Positions 56,095 to 64,000 of a DNA stretch of 64,000 nt are shown one piece after another. This DNA is from Chrysoporthe austroafricana. Its lineage: Eukaryota > Ascomycota > Sordariomycetes > Diaporthales > Cryphonectriaceae. Positions within the stretch are counted from its first letter, which is position 1. Each line of letters opens with the position of its first letter. Under the pieces are notes generated by a model. It was not told the origin of the DNA, did no database searches, and saw only the letters and a program-made list of their open reading frames with translations. The stretch is from positions 2,425,583 through 2,489,582 of the forward strand of contig JYIP02000002.1 of assembly GCA_001051155.2 (NCBI GenBank), in the 5' to 3' direction. A program made the position numbers and the translations under genes.

Positions 56095-57130
56095 TTGCGG
56101 AGAATAAGTAACATTAACACTTAGCACCCAATTCTAGTGGATAACATGTATATGAACAATGACGGAACGAAGCTATGCTAGATACAGAGTGAAATCTATA
56201 AGATTTTGTGACGGGCTGTAGTAATGACGACACTGAGTCCTAACACATCGATTTTGAACCATTAGTCTCTGTCTACAGGCTGAGCCAGATTGCTGATGAA
56301 CCTACAGGAATCTGACCTGGATCGTTTTGCGACAGCTGAGCTAACAGTCCGCGAACAGTCCGCCAACAGTCCCCCTGCCAGTGTGCTGTAGCTGTATATA
56401 AGCCAGATATATATGATCAATACTGCTCTTGTCTGCCCTAGGCCAAGAGCTCCTGGGCAAGAGGGTCATCTGGAGAAAGCTGGAAGTAATTCTCTATGGG
56501 GGTTTTGTTAGCCCGATGCCATACGTGGAGGTCATACACAGGGAGACACACAAGGGGACCGTCTGAGACCGTGGAATTCCGCTCTCTTCAAGAAATACAG
56601 GCCTTGGACGAGCCATACTTTGTACGGGACCTGGTCTCTTCGACTGCTAGGCGTTTATCGAAGTGGTACGGCTGTATGCAGACCATTTCGATAGATCGAT
56701 CCTGTAAAGCTGGGAATCAGCCATTGGGGCCCCCACCCGCTTGTCCTTCCTTCGCCTCTTGCCAGAGCTTCCTGTCATGCTGGCCCGTGTAGCATTGCAG
56801 TCTCGTGAACAAGGATAGGTTTCGCTAACCATAGTGCTTATCTTTAGCTTGGTCGCTTCGTCCTTACCCAAGGTTCTTGAAACGGAAGTAGCTTTAGTAC
56901 CTTCCAAAGCGGAGCTACCGATGCGCTGTATCACTGGCTATTCACGAATTTCCGAGTACATGCTGACCTGGCCGAGAGGTTAGAGGCTGACCCGACCAGC
57001 CGTGCAGAAATACGACGTAGCCCAAGTGCTTATCAGGTCAACAAAACATCGAACCAGCATGCCCACCATCTAGCTGGACATGCCATAATCGAATAATCAA
57101 ACGCGAAGTGTTTCTTCCAAACTCAACAGT
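56095..57130. other. Intergenic with short tandem repeat
   Basis: Three units of AACAGTCCGC(G/C) lie at about 56343-56375, followed by TATATAAG-type sequence. It may be a decayed LTR but no ends were identified. ORFs near 56496-56934 look non-coding. Confidence 0.4.
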
Positions 57131-59409
57131 ATGGAATCCCTCTGCGGCGCCTGCAAAAAAATATTTGAGGAACAAAGTGCACCTGGCACTTCCCAGATTG
57201 CTGAAGGTTCCCACCACTCTTCCGCCAAGGATTGTAGCGACGCTGCTAACGCGAACTGCTCCATTCGGATCTGCGATGGGGTTGACCTGGCAGGTTTGGA
57301 CCTGAAAGGTGCTGCTTTCTCCAGCTGGGAGGCCAAACCCAACGGCAGCGATCATGATTCACAAGCGCATTGGCCCGCCGACCGCCTAGTCGTCCGTATC
57401 CTCCTGCACACCGTCTGTATGGCCAAGGGTTTGGATATCATCAACACGTTTGCAAACAAGAATGTCGATTTCGGCCTTGAAGCAATGTCCGATATATCCA
57501 TAGACGCACAGCCAACGACAAAGGTCAAGAGAGGCTGGCTAGGTATTACCAAAAAAAGACCTCCAACGTCAATTCTCTCATCACATGTAGTCACATCGAC
57601 CACGACCTCGTCGGACGAGTGCTGGGACCAGATCGCCCGGTGGATCACTGCCTGTAACGAAAAGTGCAAATGCATGAAGCACAGCTCTAAAGACCATGAT
57701 TATATTCCGACAAGGCTACTCGATGTCAACAAAGCCCATGGCGATCGCATCTACCTGCGGCTTCGAGACGACGTCGCCAAGGATGCATCCTACATCACCC
57801 TAAGCCATTGCTGAGGGATAAGTGCTAAGGCTCCCAGATATCAGCTTCTTCAAAACCCCCAGACAGACACAGAAAAGCCAGGCATAGCCCTATCGGATGC
57901 GAAGAAGGGGATTGATCTTGAAAGGCTGCCACGGACTTTCCGAGAAGCCGTCCACGCTACCCGGCGCCTAGGCATCCGATATCTCTGGATCGACTCCCTC
58001 TGCATTCTTCAGGACTCCAAGGAAGACTGGGAGACCGAGGCTGGGGATATAAATCTGGTGTACATGGAGTCATTCTTAACCTTGGCGGCGGATGGCTCAA
58101 AAGACAGCGAGGGCGGACTTTACAAGACCAGAAGCCCAGCTGCCGTCAACCCCACTATCGTTGTCGCCGCAGTGGAACAAGAAGGTTCGAGGCAAGAGCT
58201 TTCTTTTGGTCCCCTCTGATTTCTGGAAGAATTTGGTCTCGGATTCCTATATCGGACGGCGAAGCTGGTGCCTGCAAGAGCGTTTCCTCTCGCGGGCGGT
58301 TATCCATTTTGGTGAGACGCAGGTTGCGTTTGAATGCCGAACCTCAGAAGCCTGTGAGACTTTCCCTGAGGGCCTTCCAACCTCCTTACAGGACCACTAC
58401 GCCCACTTCAAATCAATAAATCTTGTCAAGGCAGGAAAAGCGCTCCGCGAACGCGTCTCAAACCAATCGGACAGGAAGGATGATGAAGCTGGAGATGACT
58501 CGCTGAATAAATACTACCTGTGGAGCCGACTGATCGAGGAATTTGCTCGAGCCGATATCGCCCTAGATAGCGACAAGCTCATTGCAGTGTACGGAATGGC
58601 AAAATTCATGCGCTTTCTCCTGGACGACGATTATATTGGCGGGCTGTGGTACGACATCGGTGCCTCACAGCTCATGTGGACCCGTCGATACCGGATATCG
58701 AGGCGCCATGTTCATTGATGCCGGGGTGGCGCCGACCTCATCCAAGCCTCTTGGAAGGCGCCTAGCTGCCAGAAACGCACCCAGTTGGTCATGGGCTTCG
58801 GTCAAGGGACCCATCATCATGCCAAGACCTCTGCGGAAGGGCACACTGGTGGATATCAAAGTCTTCGGCGGTTTCGGGCTGACATTCAAGGAGCTGCGCT
58901 ATCACGAAAACCTTTTGCTGGCCGTAAGCGGGAGCTTGCATCCTGGCCTCTTCTGCTGGGAGCCCAGATGGAGCAGATGGGCCCTTCAGATGTCAAGAAG
59001 CGGGTTTGGCCAGGATTGGCGGCCAGAACATAAATCTAAGAAAGGCTTGCAAGGGGGATCAATAGCTGGCTTTTCTGCTGCTGAGGTGGAGGAAGGGGGT
59101 TTTGCATTTGGTCGCGATACTGTTTTCGGTGCCGTCCAACTAGACACTGACAAAGACGTGCCACCCCCAGACGTACCAATTGCGCAAGTCATCTGCATGC
59201 CTGTCATCGATACGAGAAAGTGTGGAAAATATGCACTTCATCGTGACGTTGGCTTCGACAATGCCGGGGTTTCAGGCCTTCTGCTGAGACCGGCACCTGG
59301 ATTCAACGGCATCTACCAGAGAATAGGCGTATTTGATCTCTTTGATACCAAAGCGGCGGATCTCAAGATCTCGTCGCCAATGGAGGGGAGTGAACAAGAC
59401 ATGTTCTAG
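57131..59409 (+). pseudogene. HET-domain (heterokaryon incompatibility) gene, multiply broken
   Basis: The frame from ATG 57131 has an N-terminal CGACKKIF start and reaches the HET-domain opening SYITLSHC. The next codon is TGA (57812-57814) where the family has Trp (SHCWG). The same frame goes on with the next HET motifs (LPRTFREAVHATRRLGIRYLWIDSLCILQDSKEDW) to about 58200. It then shifts by one base into a frame with GRRSWCLQERFLSRAVIHFG, the third HET block, and near 58700 shifts again into RNAPSWSWASVKGP. HET proteins trigger cell death when incompatible alleles meet. With a nonsense codon and two frame changes, this copy cannot make a full protein unless unusual introns are present. Confidence 0.8.
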
Positions 59410-59641
59410 CGCAGAGGGCCCAAAGGCGCAGAGAGCGATTGGAGAATCATGTTGGGTTGAGTTACAACTTATACTTTTCGCGTGGTACTTTGAGGGTCTT
59501 CACTACGCATACGTATCCGGGTCCAGGAGATTACGCTTAGGGGAAGCAGGATATACACTGCAAGAACGCTGTATCAGCAGAAGTTTGGGCGCCTAAGAAC
59601 ATTGCCAATTATTGCAAACAGACAAGTTGTAGGGACCGAGA

Positions 59642-59893
59642 TTGCGTTGTGTCGACGCAGGTGCAAATCATGTTAATATTGACCAGATAAGGGAAGAGAT
59701 TAATGGATATACGCACCGGCTAGCCGTAGACTGGCTCGGCTTACGCCAGCAATTAGCTCAAAGGCAAGCTGACGTCTTGATAATTCTCGACTATTGTTCT
59801 GGAGGGAGTGCAGTCGGTGAGCGGTACGAAGGGGATAGCATAGCTCTTGCTAGCTTGAAGCAGCAGCATGAAGACCCCTTTATGCGGTATTAA
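59642..59893 (+). CDS. Short ORF, possible caspase-like fragment
   Basis: 83 codons. The only recognisable point is ADVLIILDYCSGGSAV, which resembles the LDCC(Y/F)(A/S)G segment that follows the catalytic His in fungal caspase-like (C14) domains. The His region is not visible, so this is at most a remnant. The real boundaries are unknown. Confidence 0.25.
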   Translation: MRCVDAGANHVNIDQIREEINGYTHRLAVDWLGLRQQLAQRQADVLIILDYCSGGSAVGERYEGDSIALASLKQQHEDPFMRY

Positions 59894-60404
59894 GAGCTTC
59901 TTTACCAGAAAGGTGGCAGACGTTTTCAAAGATTGTTTCGAAGACGGCATTGACATTCACGACATATAAAGAGAAATTAAGCGAGTTTTCCAAGTATATT
60001 TATATAAATAATTAGCTTACAAACTAGTATCTATGATATAGATTCTACATATGCAAATATTTGTTATATATCCCTGAGGGTATCTGTGACTTTGGAACCA
60101 ATGCCCCTCGTCACTTTCTAACGAAAGTCCATACTCGTAATTGCAGAGGTCCAGCTTAGCGAACGACTACAATCATAGCTCTTGGTACCCCACTCGACTC
60201 CTTCACATGCTGAGTACCTACTTCACAAAGCTTGTCTCTTAGGACCTGTCGGACCTTGAAACACTACGTTCATATCTCCAAACGTCTTGGGAAAAGCATT
60301 GATCGCCCCAGAAATTATGACTTATCTTCGGCTGATTCTGCTGATTTATTCTGTCTAGAGTATATTGCAAAAGTTGCAAAAGTCTTATCTCGCGCTTCGT
60401 AGGT
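59894..60404. other. AT-rich intergenic
   Basis: Nothing recognised. Confidence 0.45.
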
Positions 60405-62438
60405 TTAAACCAGCTTGAACTCTGTCTCCACTGACATGCCCCTTTCTATCGCCTCTCCGTTCATGATTCTCTGTACATAGCATTCTCCACAGAGTCGATA
60501 TGTCTGTTTTTCATACAAAGGGTGTAATACAAATGGAACTTGAGCCCCATATAGAACGCATATATCATCCCCTATCGCTGTAATTCGTGGTCCGAGACCC
60601 ATGAGCCCCTTCCCGGTAACAAAAAAGCAGCGGTCCCTGCAAAGGTCTTCTGTTGTCGCCAAGAATCTGTCGCAGTCTCCCGTCGCTTCATCTTGGGAGC
60701 TCGAATAGAAGCCATTAGCCGAGACTCCCAACTGTGATAGGACAGCAAGGCAGTCTGCGATGCGCTGAGCTGTTGTTACTTCGTCCTTGTATGTCTGCTG
60801 GGATAGAAGGCGGTTTCCGGCATTCAAAGTTAGACAGAAGTTTTCGAGAAGATGCTCTTTCTCGTCCAGGTGGAGATCTCCGGTAGTGTCTTTGAGATAG
60901 GTCTAGATTTGTTGAACTATATTCTCGCCGCTATAGCCTCCTAACTTTGACAATCTAGGCCTGTAATTATCTTGATTGATGTTTGGTGATCTCCAGGCTA
61001 TTCGGTCCACAACGCATCCTTTAACTTCCAGCATACGCCCAAATATGTGAAAAGAAGCCTTTATGCGAGTCGATGCATTGTAGCGAGCCCTGAACTCATT
61101 TGGCAAAAAGTAACTCTTCCCAGACACTGCCCAGTTAGGAACCCATGAAGGCCATTGAGTAAATGGATCACCATTTGCCCATGTATCGTCGTTGTGCTCG
61201 ACTAAGGACAGCGTAAGCAAAGGTTGTGGTTCTTCCAGCAGCCGTTGGGCTACAGCTAGGTAGACCTCTGAGCAAGGTAACGTATAGTCAATCGGTACTC
61301 GCGTGCGGCTGGCGACGTTTTCGCACCACGATTGTAGTGAACAGTGTCCCAGAAGTGCATAGATTTTTGTCGTGTGGATCTGTACAAGCGCAGTTCCGAA
61401 CACTGCGCAGAATGTAATGAACAGGCTGACGATTATCAGATCTGGTGATGCTCGGGCGAGCAGGATCGTTGATAATAAAGTGAAGGTAAAGATAGGGGTC
61501 CAGAGAATTCCATGCGATTTTGAACCTCCCGTCAACTTCTACTGGCCGTCTCTTGTTGATCCAGAACACAGCAGTTCTGAAATGAGCCAGTCGTAATTTG
61601 CACGCGCCTGCGGGGAGATACCCATCGAGCGCTAAGTTGAGCTCCTGGACAATCCAGATACGGCTGAAAAGTGCGACGCTGTGAAATTGTTCTAGCATCT
61701 TCCATAGCCTCGGAGAAGCATTGGCAAGAAACTCGTCCAATTTCTCAAAGTTGTACAGTGAAGAGCCGTAATCCTTCGGGTAAGGGGACAGAGCGGCCGC
61801 TTCTCAAGGAATTCGAAAAGCTTCGGAGCATCGAAATAAACCTCTCCTAGCCAAGCTAGAATTCGTGAAGCGTTTGCAAAAATGCTTCTCATATGCTGAA
61901 CCTGTTCTGTTCTCTCTACCGCATCACCCTGATTGATACAAATAGCATCAGCCCACAGCGTTCGGATATTTGTCGGGTGTCTGATGGATTTTAGAGCACA
62001 CTGTAGATTCCATGTGATGACCAATGGTTGACGCTGGTCGCCACACTGAATAGTCGCATGGTCATTGTCATCTTGGAATACTCTCCAGACGTAAGAAATA
62101 GCTTCGTAAGAAGAAGGCGAGGCAAGTCTCTCTGTTCGAAGTCGACATCGCAAGGGATCCTGGCCTGTTCCAGGGAGCAAATCCAAAAGTCTAAAGTACT
62201 CTCCGTTATTAGGAAGAGGAGAATGTTGAAAAGAATCCGCTATATTCATCGTAATTTCAATGGCGTCTTTTGTATGGCTCCATCGGGGAGATCGCAACAA
62301 GAGAATTTCGAGCTTGGACCCCCCCCCCGGTTTAGCAGAGACATCTCCCCCTAAATAGCTCCAGCGTCTGTGTGCCAAGCTGTGGCGATTTAACAGCCAC
62401 TGAAGGCGATTATTCATTAGACTTCTCACTGTCTGCAT
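60405..62438 (-). pseudogene. HET-6-type heterokaryon incompatibility gene, broken
   Basis: Read on the minus strand, the parts come in family order. First YEAISYVW, then LWADAICINQGDAVERTEQVQHMRSIF and ILAWLGE in the frame 61692-62438. Next FSRIWIVQELNLA and RSVRNCACTDPHDK in another frame (61288-61740), IYALLGH and WPSWVPNWA in a third (60903-61535), and RCFFVTGKGLMGLGP with CVLYGAQVPFVLHP at the C-terminus (60405-60827). Breaks are a frame change near 61795, one extra A in the A5 run at DPHDK/IYALLG (about 61368), and an in-frame TAG at 60903-60905. This is the common het-6/het-E family layout, a self/non-self recognition protein. The start codon is uncertain. Confidence 0.8.
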
Positions 62439-62779
62439 TAATGTGTGTACCCTGCAGCTATCTGATACATCGCTGCGCCCAACTTGGTGCCGACCGGTCA
62501 GAGTCTAGTTTCAGGACTTCAATGGTACGCTACAGCCTAGTGCCTATTCTGGTCAGCTGAGCTTAGAAATACAAACCTGACCTCACCGTTCTAGAACGGC
62601 CGTTGTACGAACAGCTGGGACGCACGGCACGTAGGACTCTCACAACTGAGCTGAATGAGTCTGGGACAGTCAATTCGGGGAGAGGTATGTGTGTGTAAAA
62701 ACAATGAAGGGAAAGGCAGAGAAGAGCCTTGCCAGCTTGGGGGCTCGGAAGGCTTAGAAGTAACCCCTTCCTGGCTTAC
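62439..62779. other. Intergenic
   Basis: Upstream of the broken HET-6-like gene. No feature recognised. Confidence 0.4.
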
Positions 62780-62917
62780 ATGATTCGGTGGCGCATGTTG
62801 CCCTTTCAGGCCTATTTCTTGATCGCGATCGGCCTGACTGCACCTTGGCTGCTTTGGTACTCCTATGTATTTAAGCCTAGAGCTAAGGAAGTAGAAGAAA
62901 TTGCACGGAATACCTGA
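62780..62917 (+). CDS. Small single-pass membrane ORF
   Basis: 45 codons from ATG 62780 (MIRWRMLPFQ); the frame is open 17 codons further up. It has one hydrophobic segment (AYFLIAIGLTAPWLLWYSYVF) and a charged tail (KPRAKEVEEI). The balance of a short basic head, one membrane helix and an acidic/basic tail looks protein-like, similar in style to small mitochondrial inner-membrane subunits. No family was identified. Confidence 0.3.
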   Translation: MIRWRMLPFQAYFLIAIGLTAPWLLWYSYVFKPRAKEVEEIARNT

Positions 62918-63326
62918 CCAACAGTTTTCTGTCATTAAAGATGGACCGTTGACAGAATCCTCCGGCATCAGATCCTGCGCAGGTGGCCTAGGCTCCGCCA
63001 CAGAAGCTCCTTTTGGTTTTAACCCAGAATCCTGTGCTGGTCCGGGGCCCTCGAGCACTCTTTAAAGTCTATGTTCTGATGCAAGGCATGTGTAATGCTT
63101 TTCTTCTTTTTTTCTTTTTGTAATAATGAAGAGGTAGTCTGAGCGTGTTGTCCCCTCCCGAGCCTCAACTAAAGCTTGATTGTCCGCTTTCTCGGTGCTT
63201 CCACAGTATGCCGAGGACTACTGATGTTCCAGGATTTTATAGACAACGACTGTGCTAGAGCAAGTGAGGGTCGGAAATCAGAGGCATAAACAACCGAGTC
63301 AAAGTGATCTCGAGTTCTAAAGACGC

Positions 63327-63584
63327 CTAAACCCGGCCCATTTCTAAGGCTACCTTCCAAAGAAAGCGTCGACCCTGATAGTCATGATCGAGGAAGCGAC
63401 GTGTCTTGAAGTGGCTAACAAGCGTCCCATTTATCTCGTCCAGTGACCGCACCCATGACCAAATTAGCGTGTCAGTGTCCCGGAAAAGGCTAAGAAGTCG
63501 CTCGTACTCACCAAATTGGGCTCTTTGAAATTTTTCCCAGGCTAGAGAGAATAAAGAGGAAATGCATACTTCCTGGTCATACAA
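63327..63584 (-). CDS. Hypothetical ORF
   Basis: 85 codons with aromatic-rich helical sequence (FSLAWEKFQRAQFGEYERLLSLFRD, LIWSWVRSLDE). It may be an exon of a larger gene or a remnant. No family was recognised and no splice partners were found. Confidence 0.25.
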   Translation of the reverse strand: MYDQEVCISSLFSLAWEKFQRAQFGEYERLLSLFRDTDTLIWSWVRSLDEINGTLVSHFKTRRFLDHDYQGRRFLWKVALEMGRV

Positions 63585-64000
63585 CTTCTTCCAGTTGTTT
63601 ATTTCTTTAATAGCAATTAGGACCGCACTCGACGGTTTACTATATTACGTTCTAAGCATAGTCTCCTGAGGAACTAGATCGAGGCTCGTATACTGCTCCG
63701 GAATATCAGTGTATTTTCCACTGAGAAAAAAAATGGGCCGACAGTATGCTTAAGATGTACACGTGAATTCCACAATTCATCATCGGATTCAAGCTCTTGG
63801 CCACCTCTGTGAGCGCCTTAGCGGAGATTAAAAGGTCCGCAGGCTTCTACTCCGTATGTGTGGTCAAGTCTTCTTTGTGGTGTTCCTCGCGGGACAGGTT
63901 TCAGCTACTAATGTAGGGGCCAGAAAAATCGAAGAAACAGTTGCCCATTAGAAATGTCATGAGACATTTACCTCGAGAAGATGCCGATCACGAGCAGTCT
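63585..64000. other. Right edge, no supported gene
   Basis: I see no ORF, repeat or RNA gene. Confidence 0.4.

Noticed and set aside
56270..56470. Solo LTR
   Set aside because: Repeat units and a TATA-like stretch are present, but no TG...CA ends with target duplication could be found.
9322..60905. Stop codon reassignment or programmed readthrough as a general explanation of the in-frame stops
   Set aside because: All three stop codons are involved, frameshifts, a deletion and a transposon are also present, and nearby intact genes use normal stops.

Overview
The window is nuclear DNA of a filamentous ascomycete (Pezizomycotina, most likely Sordariomycetes; genus not determined). The genes have short introns of about 50-200 nt with GT-AG ends and CTAAC/CTGAC-type branch sites. 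The protein families are typical of moulds: secreted aspartic protease, secretory lipase, HET-domain proteins, NRPS, Fot1/pogo transposons and solo LTRs.

Left part, about 1-25 kb: mostly intact single-copy or secreted-protein genes. In order: a 5'-truncated checkpoint-like gene (ATRIP/Rad26-like, tentative), a small secreted protein, an AlkB-type dioxygenase, a pepsin-like protease, an SDR, an unknown membrane or mitochondrial gene broken by one in-frame TAG, a DPBB-like secreted protein, an MDR oxidoreductase, an Atg33-like membrane protein, an alpha/beta hydrolase, a tRNA-like unit, a cupin and a GC-rich secretory lipase. Two LTR-like arms lie head to head at 13.2-14.1 kb; one has a perfect 5-bp target duplication.

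Middle, about 25-51.5 kb: a decayed epipolythiodioxopiperazine (ETP, gliotoxin-type) biosynthetic cluster. It has homologues of gliM (fused to an asaB/CmcJ-like domain), gliT (two copies), gliI, gliK, gliP, gliN, gliZ, gliC and gliG, plus an MFS transporter and a wax-synthase-like acyltransferase. Only one thioredoxin-reductase-like gene, the gliN-like methyltransferase and the gliG-like GST look intact. The NRPS has lost its first adenylation domain and carries a frameshift. gliI, the second gliT copy, gliZ, gliC and the acyltransferase have nonsense codons one transition away from Gln or Trp codons. gliK has an out-of-frame internal deletion. The methyltransferase/asaB fusion is split exactly at a TA by a degenerate pogo-like transposon. 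A palindromic site, CGG[C/T]CACCG(A), recurs upstream of cluster genes and fits a GliZ-type Zn2Cys6 binding site.

Right part, about 52-64 kb: a second pogo-like transposon with a solo LTR nested in it, an intact alpha/beta hydrolase, and two HET-domain (heterokaryon incompatibility) genes, both broken by stops and frameshifts. The last few kb hold only small unassigned ORFs.

Together these features look like an accessory, transposon-rich block where a secondary-metabolite cluster and incompatibility genes are becoming pseudogenes next to a conserved block. A 9-N assembly gap flanked by an exact 72-bp duplication lies inside the first transposon.
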